In this document: positions 1-10,915 of the stretch, piece after piece
Numbering within the stretch: position 1 is the first letter of the stretch
Layout: every line of letters starts with the position of its first letter
Assembly (NCBI GenBank): GCA_014529385.2
Contig: CM043960.1
Span: 24,060,396 to 24,124,395 of the forward strand
Origin: Adiantum capillus-veneris
Taxonomy: Eukaryota; Streptophyta; Polypodiopsida; Polypodiales; Pteridaceae
Length of the DNA: 64,000 nt
Direction: 5' to 3'
Made by a program: the position numbers and the translations under genes
Notes under the pieces: generated by a model
The model's database searches: none
Told to the model about the DNA's origin: nothing
Seen by the model: the letters and a program-made list of their open reading frames with translations, nothing else

Positions 1-361
1 AAATACCCACTACCTTGTCTATCAACAACATTTGTAATATAGCCTCTTATTCGGGACTTATTTTATAATCGGGCTGAGATATCCCTCAAAATACTTTTAT
101 TTTTTACCACTTATTACCTAGCGGAGATACCCCTTCTTTAGAGAAAAATCATAACCATTATTCCCAAAGTTCCTTACTTTCATGTTATGTCATTCCTACT
201 GCTGCCATATGCCAGCTAACAAAATGTATACCACAATATACTGGACCACTTAGTCATAGTGAGCCAACTTAGACTCGGTCCGGAATTTTTTTTTTTACCA
301 ATCTCAGGTTATGCCCAGATAGAGGGAACTGTATGCCATGCTCAACACCATATCATGCATT
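1..361. repeat. Left terminal inverted repeat
   Basis: Pairs base by base with the reverse complement of 3324-3685, for example the segment with the 'agaggctatat' core and the one ending at 'atatcatgcatt'. It differs by scattered substitutions and small poly-T or poly-A length changes. The match stops at base 361. Confidence 0.85.
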
Positions 362-3323
362 CCTTCCTATCAACTATCATAAGTTAGGATAGTAACACTG
401 AAGTAATCTGTAAATTCAGAGTATCATTTTAGTTAAATCCAAAAAAAACTTTTTCTATAAAAAACATCAGATTTAACCAGTCAGAATCCACTTAAGGTCA
501 CTATATGTTTTACCTTGTGGTATCGAGATCAAACTTACTAGTAAGATGTTAGGTAAGGCCAAGTGCCTATATACTTTAAATGAGAAAAAGAAGCCAACAG
601 AAGAAGTTAAAAAAGAATTGAGAAGCCAAGGTTCGACTGAACTTCTTCCATCAGAAATCTGTCACCTCTTTGAACTAAGTGATAGGTTAATCAGAACCTA
701 CCTCTATTCTTATAGTATATGACAATGCTGAAAACTTGCATTTTATTTAACCTTTAGTCCGGTATGTGAAGTCAGCATCAAGGGCACCATAATCGAAGCC
801 AGTACACAGAATAACCTTTTTAGCCGCTTCAGTACAATAGGCTACCGGTAAAAAAGATCAATCTTACTTGTAAAAAAGTTGAGTTAAAAAAACCTCATTT
901 AATCTTATAATCGGGTATGCGAAACCTATCATACCCTACTGTAAAATAATATGCCTGGCCACTATTTCCAAAAAAAAAAAGTTTTGAATGACCTCTGAAT
1001 CCTCTCAAGTAGTTTTTACTAAAATAGGCATCAGATTTTAGTAACAGATTCAATTCCGGGTAAGTCCTTTTTCCAAAATTACCTCATCAAAGTCACCAAA
1101 CTTATCCAACTACTTACAAATATCTCATTCTTTTAGTCTAAGACAGGTTATTCTCAGATCTGCAGTACACCGTTCATGAGTACATTACCCATTTGATAAA
1201 AAATATTACCAGAGTCAACATTATATACCCTTCATGTCCTTTATCCTCATTTTTATGCAGTCAAAGGATAAGCCATACATTTGGCAATCTGCTTTTTTCC
1301 AAAAAAAAATTATATAGGACACACACAAAAAAAACCAGTTAGATAGTCTCCCCCCTTTTTTTAAATTTCATTTCCATCAAACATTACTCAGTAGATACTG
1401 GTTTATTTTAACGCTTTCTTCATGCCAAGAAGAGCTATGTTTTGGAGCCAGTCTCCCAGTACTTTACATAGCAAAAACACATCTTTAGTCGAAGCAAAAC
1501 CCCATTCCATATACTTTTCTCTCTATGAATTTTCTAAGAACAGTCATCGGAGCAAGAAAAAACCATCTACTTACCTGGTTTTTTTTAGGCGAAATATCGG
1601 AATAAAAAAAATCTTGTTAACCTGAAGATTAGGAGGTAATTCTAAGTTTAACTTGAGCCATCCACACTTCTTCAATTACCAGTAAGAGTCAGATTCTAGA
1701 GCCAGGTTATATATATGTATTTTTTTGTTTATGTTATGAAAAAAAACACCATCAGTCAAACGGATAACACTTGCCAGTCTCTAGAGTAAGAGATAATTTC
1801 ATTTTGACACAAGAAAAAGGTCAGTATCCAATAGTAAATCAGAAAACTATTTTTAGCTTATTATTTTTAGCTCAGTATCCAATAGCACACTATTTTTACC
1901 TTATTATTTTTTAGATCTTTGTGAATTTCTGGCTCTATGTAAAGACCAACGACACATACATCAACTAGTTGATCAAACCCAGCTTAACTTTACTTTTTCC
2001 AATGCAGTCCGCTCTATGAACATGCCATTATACATGCTCAAGTCATTTTATTCCATATCCGACAGTAGCAGACTAATCCCCTCAGAAAACGATATAAAAA
2101 TCCAAATTTTTCTTTCCCCATCCACTGATTTCACGGACCCATACCACATTAGTTAAAGCAAAACCATAACTTGCATTGATGACAAAGCAAGCCAATCTTA
2201 TATCTCCTCATACATCATTCACATGACAGCTCAGTATCCGGAGATTATTTAACAAGTTTTTTAAAAACAAATTCCTAGAAAATCGTCTCAGCAAAGCTAC
2301 ATAGTGTATAAAGAAATTCCTTAGAGCAAGACAGAGAATTTCTGTTAACCTGAAGATTAGGAGATGATGACGCCTCCACACTCGCTTTCTCCGATTTTTT
2401 CGGCATGTTTGAGCCACAGCCACCAGTAGATGGAATACACAAAGTTTTTGAACTAACACACGCAGGAAAATGATAACAGAGGCGCAGCTATGTGAGTATG
2501 ATAACTCACCTTTAGAATTCAAGTTTAAATAGTTGATGCTCCTCTGCAGCAGACGCGACAGTTGAGTTGGACCGGTTAAGCGCCCAATCGAGGACGTCAT
2601 TCCAGGCACGTACACCAGTATCCCCCATAGCCTAAGACCTGGAGGCAGAATCCAGAGTTTTAGTAGGTAAGATTCCACAATATCAGCACCTACTGTTCAA
2701 GAAAAAATGGCGGGGAAAACTGTCATCGCCGGCCTTTCCACAAAAACCTAAGCTGTGGCGTGCAGAGGATGCAAGAAGGACCAGAAGCCATGCTTACAGA
2801 AATTTAAGGATTTGTACTGAGACCAAATAATGTGAAGCCAGGTCGGACAGTCACCTCCACAATGGTATAGCATATATTCCCATAAAAAGCTCGGTTTTAT
2901 TCACTAGACGCGATTAAATACGGTGTCGGGTATACACACCCTAGTAGGTATTTTTAATCTGCTAGCATGACCTTAGGGTTTATCATTTCCTTAGTGTAAA
3001 ACACCTTTCTATATTGTGAGTATATGATATTTTTTTGGGAAAACTCTCCAAACCATAATAAGTCTCAAGAGTTAATAACCTGCTTTAATTCTAAATGGTT
3101 GGTTAAACAAACAAATCTCGAGTATCATTTCCAGAGTAAGTGGTTTTCACCAATTTATTTGTAAAGCCCGGTCAGACAGACTACATCACCCCAAGGTAAA
3201 ATTTAAATAGCAATGATTCCCATATTCATACCCAGGTTTCTAGACCCATATCTAGTAAGTTGTATCAGGTCTCGGGTATACAGTAGGTATTTATACATGC
3301 TATCCATGCCCTCTGCAAGGTTT

Positions 3324-3686
3324 AATGCACGATATGGTGTTGAGCATGGCATACAGTTCCCTCTATTTGGGCATAACCTGAGATTGGTATTAAAAAGAAA
3401 ATCCGGACCGAGTCTAAGTTGGCTCACTATGACTAAGTGGTCCAATATATTGTAGTATACATTTTGTTAGTTGGCATATGGCAGCAGTAGGAATGACATA
3501 ACATGAAAGTAAGGAACTTTGGGAATAATGGTTATGATTTTTCTCTAAAGAAGGGGTATCTCCGCTAGGTAATAAGTGGTAAAAACTAAAAGTATTTTGG
3601 GGGATATCTCAGCCCGATTATAAAATAAGTCCCGAATAAGAGGCTATATCACAAATGTTGTTGATAGACAAGGTAGTGGGTATTTT
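3324..3686. repeat. Right terminal inverted repeat
   Basis: Reverse complement of 1-361. The outer edge falls in 'gtgggtatttttt', and unrelated sequence follows from about 3689. Two overlapping 80-codon ORFs on opposite strands lie here, but they are explained by the repeat. Confidence 0.85.
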
Positions 3687-3689
3687 TTC

Positions 3690-4239
3690 AAATAGAATAA
3701 TCTAGTTAAGGATGAAGTTTTGGAAATTTGTTTTGCTACTTAAAATTTTTTTTAAGATTAGAGGAAAAATAAAACAGAATTTATGGCTGCTCTATGGGGT
3801 TGGGTACCGTCTGTATCAGATTGGCTGAGAAGCCAAGGATCTTTGTTCTTACCATTTTATTTTAAATCAAATATTGAAGTTAAGGACTATGTTTTTTTTA
3901 TGGTGACATGGATAACAACTGGGATGCCCAGCATCACCTGCGTACAGTCACGTGCTAACGAACTGTTTTCTTGTGGCTATGGGTGCAAATGAGGGCTACC
4001 TTCCTTGATTAAAATGTCCAGTTCTTAACAAATGGTGGATCTCGTAGTGTGATACAAGATTTCCCAGACTTTGGGTTTAAGGATACTTGAGCTGTATTTT
4101 GTTATCTTTCATTACCTTGTACGTAATTTATTTTCAACTGCAAATAAATTACTGTGCAAAGCCACTGTACTTTTCTAGAATTGTTGTCTGTGAACAGTTA
4201 GTGTTCGTTTGCATATAATTTTATAGATTTAGAACTGCT
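3690..4239. other. Stretch with no recognisable feature
   Basis: AT-rich sequence between the inverted-repeat element and the CA/GA microsatellite. It contains only short chance ORFs. I see no gene, RNA or repeat. Confidence 0.5.
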
Positions 4240-4258
4240 ACACACACACACACACACA

Positions 4259-4328
<70 letters not shown>
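4240..4328. repeat. Compound microsatellite (CA)n(GA)n
   Basis: About 10 CA units are followed directly by about 33 GA units. Confidence 0.95.
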
Positions 4329-4330
<2 letters not shown>

Positions 4331-4536
4331 TCAAACCAAATTGGATGAAGGAGTGAGTGCTCAGCTACTAAGAAAGGGCAACCACAATTACTACAAGTTT
4401 ATGAAAAGAGTTACAAGAATATGTAAAATCCACTTAATCACAGGAACAGATGGTCCATATAAGTTCACATACACGAATAGAAAAAATCCACTTATATACA
4501 AGATCAAACTACTTAAGAACAAGCACGTCTCTTTGT

Positions 4537-4983
4537 TCAAAAGATCGTTAAAAATGATCGAATACAATAGTTTACAAAAGACATCATTGTCCATGTAATG
4601 TGAGGTGTTGTTTGAAATATGTACTCTAAGTCGTGGGTCGGTGGATCTATCTCCACAATGTCTGGATTTGGTTCCAAAAGAGATGTTGCCTTTAGGGAAC
4701 AGTCTACCTCACTAGCATGTCTCTTGTTTCGCTTCTGCATCTCTCGCAGTCGACGAGCTTGCATTTTTAAAGTAGTGCGTAGTTTGGTGGAGAACTCCTC
4801 ATTGCTCTCAAATATTGTCATCATACGGCCCATATGGCTCCCCAACAAAGCCAACACTCCACAGGCTCCTCTGTGCTGAACAACAATGTTATTCTCATTT
4901 GTATACTGCGTGAGCAATTTCCACAAAAACCAATGCCCACGTTCAATACCCCCTGCACAATAAGCAGATGTCAAAGCATGCAA
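4537..4983 (-). CDS. Unassigned ORF, possible exon of a host gene
   Basis: A 148-codon open frame that I cannot assign. Its middle is charged and helix-prone, with RRLREMQKRNKR at about residues 77-88, and its composition is not SSR-driven. On the minus strand a pyrimidine-rich run ending in TTATTGTGCAG (about 4949-4960) precedes the codons for GGIERGHWFLW. That would suit a splice acceptor, so the coding part may start near 4948 rather than at the first ATG. It could be an exon of a host gene, a captured fragment or a chance ORF. Nothing nearby helps to decide. Confidence 0.3.
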   Translation of the reverse strand: MHALTSAYCAGGIERGHWFLWKLLTQYTNENNIVVQHRGACGVLALLGSHMGRMMTIFESNEEFSTKLRTTLKMQARRLREMQKRNKRHASEVDCSLKATSLLEPNPDIVEIDPPTHDLEYIFQTTPHITWTMMSFVNYCIRSFLTIF

Positions 4984-5082
4984 AAAAACATTATTTAGAG
5001 ACAGTGGGCATTAAATTCTACCTTGTTCTCTCTTCAACCCTACTACCTCTCTCTGCCCCTATTTTTGTCTCTCACCATATTC

Positions 5083-5083
<1 letters not shown>

Positions 5084-5157
<74 letters not shown>
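5084..5157. repeat. (CT)n microsatellite
   Basis: About 37 CT units inside a wider CT-rich stretch (5030-5350) that also includes a C15 run at 5225-5239. Confidence 0.95.
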
Positions 5158-5159
<2 letters not shown>

Positions 5160-5415
5160 CTTCATCCATTTGTCTCTCTCAATTCTACTCCCTCTCTTCT
5201 CTCTCACTTACTCTCTATCTTAGTCCCCCCCCCCCCCCCTCTCTCTTTCTCTCTCTCTCCCCACCATTACATCTATGCACCCAGCCCCTTGCCCTTCTTT
5301 CTCTCTTACGATGCTTTATTCCTCTCCCTCTCTCTCCCTTTCCCTCTCCCATATTTACCTTGGCTTTGCCTAAGCACTAGCGCCCAATAACCTTGATGTA
5401 TTTTCATGTGTGTTT

Positions 5416-5417
<2 letters not shown>

Positions 5418-5487
<70 letters not shown>
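5418..5487. repeat. (GA)n microsatellite
   Basis: About 35 uninterrupted GA units. Confidence 0.95.
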
Positions 5488-5488
<1 letters not shown>

Positions 5489-5789
5489 ACCGTCAATTAA
5501 ATAGACACAATAGTTGTAAAGTTTAAATTTTCTCAAAAACATTGCCTAGCATGCCCTTATATAGGCCCCATTTCCCCCTCTATCCTCGTCTATCTCTCTA
5601 ACTCTCTCCATCCCTCCATCGTCCCCCATAACTGGATCTCTCTTGCGACTCTCCTTTGCAAGCTCTAGCACCCAGTTTAATAATGGCCACTGGTGCCCAC
5701 TACATCTACCTCCATCCGTCTTGATTTCTCTCCCTCTCTCTCTCAATATAGCAGGCCCTTGCCTAAGCGCTAGCGCCTAGCCATCTCAC

Positions 5790-5827
<38 letters not shown>
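5790..5827. repeat. (GT)n microsatellite
   Basis: About 19 GT units. Confidence 0.95.
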
Positions 5828-5828
<1 letters not shown>

Positions 5829-6000
5829 AAGATAAAGAAAGAGACTTACAAAGAAAAGATAGTTGCAATATATGTAAGGTTTGAATTTTTTCAAAAACAA
5901 AGCATGGCGTACCTTTATATAGGCCTCGTTCCCCCCGTTTCCTAGCCAGTCCTAGCGAACATGCTAGTGCCCATTGTCGAAATATCTCCCAAGGGCTTAT

Positions 6001-6820
6001 CATAGATGTGTACCTAGCCTATGCGAGGTAGTTTTTTGTTTTTGACATGTTTCTACCATCATTTTATCACCTTGTATTGGTGGCAATGTCATAACCTCTT
6101 GGTGGCCCCAAGTGAACAACATTTTATTTCCTCAACCCTGTGCCACTAATTTGCAACCTACGGACCGGTTCCATTTTTTCAAATTTTCTCAATATTTGTG
6201 GGTTGTGGGTTTTTCAAAGAGTTTGGGAAACTTGGTTGTGTCTCTATATAGGGAGGGGAGGTGTTGTTTTCTCTTTCTAACCTTTTGCCCAGATTGCCCT
6301 CCCTTTTTTGTACCTTTGCATTTTTAAAGGTGCATCCTCCGTGCTCTCTTCTGCCTTGGGTGATCGTGTATGATGCACTCTCCTTTGCATATCCATGGGT
6401 GCTCATGGAGATTGCAAGTGTCTACTAGTATTGTCCACCATTGCAGATGAGAAGTTGTGTAACCACTCCCGTTGTTTCAGCCACATCCGTCCATCTTTTG
6501 CTACCATGCAAACAACATCTTCCTCAAAAGACATTCACCATTCAGGGCTAGAAAAATACATTTTTCTTAACCAAAGAAAATAAGGGAAAACTTGAAATTC
6601 TCTCAATTTTCAGGGCAAAATTTGAAGCTTTTATCGGTAATTACACAAAAACTTGTGAAAGTTTCTGGTTTTCTTCAACACAAGCTCAAAATCTAGCCGA
6701 GATTTTAGGATTTTTGTCAATTAAAATACATTGGAACCCCGATTTTCCTAATACTGCCACCATTCACTCCAGCTCTCTTGGATTGGATCCCTACCGCCCC
6801 TAAGCGGTAGCGCTCAGCCA
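6001..6820. other. Non-coding, decayed repeat sequence
   Basis: No gene recognised. A TATA-like CTCTATATAGGGAGGG lies at about 6242-6257, and the GCTAGCGC-type motif recurs at its right end. It probably belongs with the repeat family to its left. Confidence 0.4.
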
Positions 6821-6826
6821 CCTTCT

Positions 6827-7438
<612 letters not shown>

Positions 7439-8073
7439 CTATGTACTAGTCGAGTTAGCTTTGTCCCATGGATTGACAATTATGTTCGTAGTCCTTGCTA
7501 TGTCTGCAATAATATGAGAGTGACCATCCACAACGATGAAATCAAACTCAAGCAATATTATAAACCAACGAACAATCCTTCCAATGTTAAAAGGTTTGTT
7601 TACCACATACAATAGTGCTTGGTGATCTATGAAGAAAACAAACTTGATTGCAAGAAGGTAGTGTCTAAATTTTTTGAGAGCATATATCATCCCAAGACCT
7701 TCTCTCTCCGTAGTGGTATAATATTTCTCTGTGTTGTTTAGCTGCCTACTAGAGTAGAAAATGGGAAAATCCTTATTTCTCTCTCTTGGTTGGGCTAATA
7801 TGCATCCTATGGCATAGGCTGATGCACCTACATGTACATGGAAGATCCTGTTCCAATCAAGGGCTTGTAAAATTGGAGAAAGAATTAATCCCTACTTCAA
7901 CTTGTGAAAAGCCTCCTCACATTCCTCCGTCCACTCAAATTTGGAAATGAGAGCATACATGGGCTTAGCTATTACAACATACATGTATATGAAGCACCTA
8001 TAATGCACACAATGTCCCATAAATGCATGTACCTCCTTTATCCTCATTGGTCTCGGCAGTGCATCGATTACCT
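7439..8073 (-). pseudogene. Element C, block 3: end of reverse transcriptase and RNase H (Ty3/gypsy)
   Basis: Minus-strand remnants read, in order, the RT connection region (VIDALPRPMRIKEVHAFMGH, then a YR-CF...IAKPMYALISKFEWTEECEEAF segment) and RNase H (MIYALKKFRHYLLAIKFVF, then DHQALLYVVNK). Stops and frameshifts interrupt it at about 7690-7890. The sequence breaks off shortly after the second half of RNase H, with no integrase to the left. The right edge at 8073 is the insertion point of the CACTA element. The codons before that point are found at 31893 onward, where the reading continues upstream. Confidence 0.85.
8071..8073. repeat. Target-site duplication CCT, left copy (CACTA)
   Basis: CCT lies immediately outside the CACTACAAG terminus. 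The matching CCT is at 31893-31895. Confidence 0.8.
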
Positions 8074-8160
8074 CACTACAAGAGGTTGTGTGCACTTGTG
8101 ACGCTGTTAGCGACGGAAATACATTGGGTTTTTATACTCCTCGGCCTCGTTAAGACCGCT

Positions 8161-8274
8161 ATGACTGCAACAGGCAGTCATAGAGCCCAACCGCAAGAGG
8201 CATCAGAAGAGCAACAAGACCTGCTGAGTCGCATCACCACCCAACTAGAGAGTTTATCCGTGCATCTTGTGCAG
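8161..8274 (+). pseudogene. Element B, N-terminal gag fragment
   Basis: A 38-codon open stretch with a coiled-coil-like, gag-type sequence (EEQQDLLSRITTQLESLS within it). It ends at the insertion of element A and is continued, after a frameshift, by the zinc knuckle of element B at 21606. No 5' LTR for B fits in the roughly 90 bases between this ORF and the CACTA end. B has therefore lost its 5' end or was captured without it. The gag assignment is inferred from position and character. Confidence 0.5.
8270..8274. repeat. Target-site duplication TGCAG, left copy (element A)
   Basis: TGCAG directly precedes the TG of the left LTR. The same five bases follow the CA of the right LTR at 21536-21540. 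Confidence 0.95.
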
Positions 8275-8517
8275 TGTGCCCTCCTTGCCGCACTGTCGAA
8301 GCAAAGGACTTGCCGATACACCGTGTGCGAGCCACAAATGGCTCTAAGCACACAACAAGCCTAAACTAGCAAGCTCAAGAGAGCAAAGGGTGTGTCACTC
8401 ACCGCTCTACGCTCGCCTTCGTGGTGGATTCCTCGCCGCGATGAAGAAGAAGCTGCAGTCATGTCGCACTCAACCGCTTCGCCGCCGTCGTGCCTTCGTA
8501 ATGCTCGATCGCACACA

Positions 8518-8559
<42 letters not shown>

Positions 8560-8875
8560 TACACACACACACAAGGAGGTGAAGAAGAAGAAGATGGAGA
8601 TGGAGATGGAGCAAGAGCACTCTTCTATTGCACAAATGAGAGAATGAGTGAATTTTAGGTTTAGTTGACTTTTATATGAGCTCACCCCATTCACACTTGG
8701 GCGCCCATGCTTAGCCAACTAATCCCTTGAATGTCCCAGTTAGAGTGCGCCTCTCATCGGCGATCACTCTTAACCTTTTCCTATTGGTCTGACAAGCCCG
8801 ATACTTGACTCTACCAAATACATAATACACGTCCATCGTAGGTGATGGGGTGTCCGTGAGCCATGAGGGTTAACA
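8275..8875 (-). repeat. Element A 3' LTR
   Basis: 601 bp, nearly identical to 20947-21535; the differences are scattered substitutions and SSR length. Its internal SSR ((TC)n then (AC)n) is at about 8520-8573. A minus-strand TATA box, CATATAAAAG, lies at 8669-8678. Confidence 0.93.
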
Positions 8876-8888
8876 TGCCCCCCTTCCT
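8876..8888 (-). promoter_or_regulatory. Polypurine tract of element A (PPT1)
   Basis: On the minus strand AGGAAGGGGGG is followed by CA and then the LTR. This is the normal position for the plus-strand primer of reverse transcription. The same 11-mer recurs twice more inside the element, at 10897 and 11209. Confidence 0.8.
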
Positions 8889-10246
8889 GATGTAGATTCC
8901 GTCCTCGGAAGCTATTGAGTTGAAGCTCGTTCGTTGAGGTGGAAGAGCATTTGAGATGAATGTTCTTATCCTTCTTCAGTCATTGCAAAATCAAACAACA
9001 TTGACACAGTAATTGCATTCTCATAAGTGATTAAAAAGCATATGCAGTTCTAGATAGACAAATTGATTGGTAAAAGAATTTCAAACAATTTGTCAGCAAT
9101 GAACATTAAATTGCAATGTAATCAAATGCATAAACAGATGTAAAGGTAAAAAATTAAACAAGTCTGGGGTCGCTAATTTGACGGTCGAAAGGCACTAGAG
9201 ATCGAATATTAATACCATGAGTAAGCTTCTTAATTTTCTGTGGTCAATTAAGTTGTTTAATCGCGAGAGCCAAGTATTCATGTTCGAGGGCTGACTAGAG
9301 GCTATATCTAGAAGACCTTGTGGTTAAGCTACCATAAAAGGAATTTCTCATGAAATCATCGCCTGACTGATTACTTTTTCTTTGACCCCCCAAAGTCTTT
9401 TCAGAGTGATTCAATTTGATGTGTGTGCTTATTTTGTATGCCTTGGGTTTTTTGCTTTTCAAGGAAAAGCGCCCACACTGGGAACCTCTAGGGCTCTAGT
9501 ACCATAGGCAATACATGTGAGTGAAGTACCAAATCAAGCTGAGATTTCTCTTCCAGCTTAAGATTTTACAATGTGGCACTTTGATTTTTTGCTTGTTCAT
9601 TTTCATCATTTTAATTTTGTAACTTTGGGGGGTCATATAACACTGATACACCTCCCCAGGCTCATCACACTAGTAAACTCCCTTTATAATACTTAAGCTA
9701 AAGGTCAATAGGGTCAAGCCCACTAGAAAGCCCTAGTACATCTCACACGATGCTGCCTAAATCGGATTAAGAACCTAAGTAACCATTAATTATTAGGAAG
9801 GCATTCCCCATGGTATTAAGAGAAGATCTCTAACACTTAACTTGGTCAAACTAGCTTAGTCGAACTTGCTTGATTTTTAAACCTAGACAAGTGATTATGA
9901 CAAAAAATTACATTGAATTAAATGTTTAGTACTAAGAAAATGCACTGAATATTATGTTACCAATCACAATCAAAGCAGACAAACATAGATGCAAAAAGAT
10001 AAGGGGCAATGCTAATAAATAAGAAACACCTGTTTGTGTTGATGGTCGCGCTTGATCTGAAGTGTGAACGAGATAAAGATTCCATGAAGGTCCAAATCCT
10101 ATCAATAGCAACACGCTCTTGTACACACTAGGAAACAAAAGGAATACCTCCAGGAGGCACATTAGTGGGAAAAGGTACCAACACTTATTGAACACAACAA
10201 AAAACATAAGGAACCCTAACCTAATTATTTGCATCCCCCTAGAGAT
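8889..10246. other. 3' region of element A without ORFs
   Basis: About 1.36 kb between the acidic ORF and the polypurine tract. I see no conserved coding sequence. Ty3/gypsy elements with extra 3' genes commonly have such a stretch. Confidence 0.5.
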
Positions 10247-10669
10247 TCAAGGAAATAGGATATTGTAGAGGTTGGGGGGAAACCCTAAGGCTAAACCCCT
10301 ATCCTCGTCGTCGAGATAAACAAAGTCATCATCCATGAGACCATATGTGCCATCTGTGTAGTCCTGTAAATTTTCTTCTTCATCATAGGTGCCCATGTTT
10401 ACTAAGAAGGTCACTAGACGCCTATAGTCATCTTGGTCAAAAGGGTAGGCTTGTGCAATGGGAGAAACGCTCTCTACTAAGTATGGATCAGACGTGGTCA
10501 AGAGACGTATCAGCCATTCTAACTCCTCAAAATTCCTCTCACATGCTAGCGTACCTATCAATTCCCATTCACATGCAAGCACTGGAAAGACCATGTGAAA
10601 TATTTGTGAAAAGTAACGAGGGTACCTCTCGCCCAAGGCAGGAGTGGATGACTCTAGCGTACTAGCCAT
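10247..10669 (-). CDS. Small acidic ORF at the 3' end of element A (ORF3)
   Basis: An uninterrupted frame of 140 codons from the ATG at 10667-10669 (context GATATGGCT). The frame is open a little further upstream without an ATG. The N-terminal half holds a hydrophobic and Glu-rich stretch (about residues 20-60, including ELEWLIRLLTTSDPYLVE). The C-terminal half is very acidic (YDEEENLQDYTDG, then LMDDDFVYLDDEDRG). There is no signal peptide, membrane segment or zinc motif, and I do not recognise the family. It lies where env-like or accessory ORFs sit in some plant gypsy elements, but does not resemble Env. A TATA box lies 136-149 bases upstream, so it may be made from its own transcript. Being intact in an otherwise broken element is notable. 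Confidence 0.55.
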   Translation of the reverse strand: MASTLESSTPALGERYPRYFSQIFHMVFPVLACEWELIGTLACERNFEELEWLIRLLTTSDPYLVESVSPIAQAYPFDQDDYRRLVTFLVNMGTYDEEENLQDYTDGTYGLMDDDFVYLDDEDRGLALGFPPNLYNILFP

Positions 10670-10804
10670 ATCTATACACGCAAATAGATGATGGTTAGAG
10701 TGCAAATATTACAAGGGTCGTGTTCTTGTGCATAATTTGTTTTTATGATTTGTGTTATGGCTCTTGCTCTTTTACTTTTTTATCTTGTTTTTGTGAGTAT
10801 AAGG

Positions 10805-10818
10805 CTTTATATATACAT
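10805..10818 (-). promoter_or_regulatory. Possible internal TATA promoter for ORF3
   Basis: The minus strand reads GTATATATAAAGCC, a near-ideal plant TATA box. Initiation about 30 bases downstream would give a leader of roughly 110 bases before the ATG at 10669, with no intervening ATG in a better context. The leader is A-rich (CACAAAAACAAG). Confidence 0.45.
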
Positions 10819-10896
10819 TCCCTAAGATTGGAGATTAAGAGGTCAGGGAGAAAGGTTGAGAGGGAAGCAAGTGAATAATGGATGTCCACAAACACT

Positions 10897-10907
10897 CCCC
10901 CCTTCCT
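10897..10907 (-). promoter_or_regulatory. Internal polypurine tract (PPT2)
   Basis: AGGAAGGGGGG on the minus strand, identical over 11 bases to the tract abutting the 3' LTR. It lies near the end of ORF2, about 80 bases upstream of the internal TATA box. Confidence 0.5.
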
Positions 10908-10915
10908 TGGGTAGA

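Larger units (their letters stand above)
1..3688. mobile_element. Element with long terminal inverted repeats, no transposase seen
   Basis: The two ends are near-identical inverted repeats of about 361 bp (1-361 and 3324-3685). The 2.96-kb interior has only short ORFs that match nothing I recognise. The interior carries a 20-bp direct repeat (1616-1635 and 2344-2363) and a local duplication around 1822-1915. The left end coincides with the window edge, so a few terminal bases and the target duplication cannot be read. The likely class is a non-autonomous DNA transposon of foldback or Mutator-like type. The long inverted repeats are seen; the class is inferred. Confidence 0.6.
5360..6000. repeat. 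Two diverged copies of a repeat with SSR, GCTAGCGC motif and TATA-like box
   Basis: Copy 1 (about 5360-5600) and copy 2 (about 5757-5960) share the same order: the motif CCTAAGCRCTAGCGCC, a dinucleotide tract ((GA)n in one, (GT)n in the other), an A-rich segment ending in TCAAAAACA, and 'CTTTATATAGGCC' or 'CTTATATAGGCC'. Read on the minus strand the last box is GGCCTATATAAG, a good TATA box. A third motif copy lies at about 6795-6815. This may be a decayed LTR or promoter repeat; the family is unknown. Confidence 0.5.

Noticed and set aside
2208-2678. 156-codon minus-strand ORF in the inverted-repeat element
   Set aside because: No transposase motif, no homology recognised, Leu/Arg-rich chance composition.
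3203-3455. Two 80-codon ORFs on opposite strands
   Set aside because: Both lie mostly in the terminal inverted repeat and match nothing.
8390-8658. Repeated ORFs of about 80 codons starting MCHSPLYARLRGG or similar, also at 21062, 35728, 38500 and 42393
   Set aside because: They recur only because they lie in the LTR, and their frames differ in length with the SSR. They run against the element's own direction.
10247-10669. ORF3 as an Env-like glycoprotein
   Set aside because: No signal peptide, no transmembrane segment, only 140 residues and strongly acidic.
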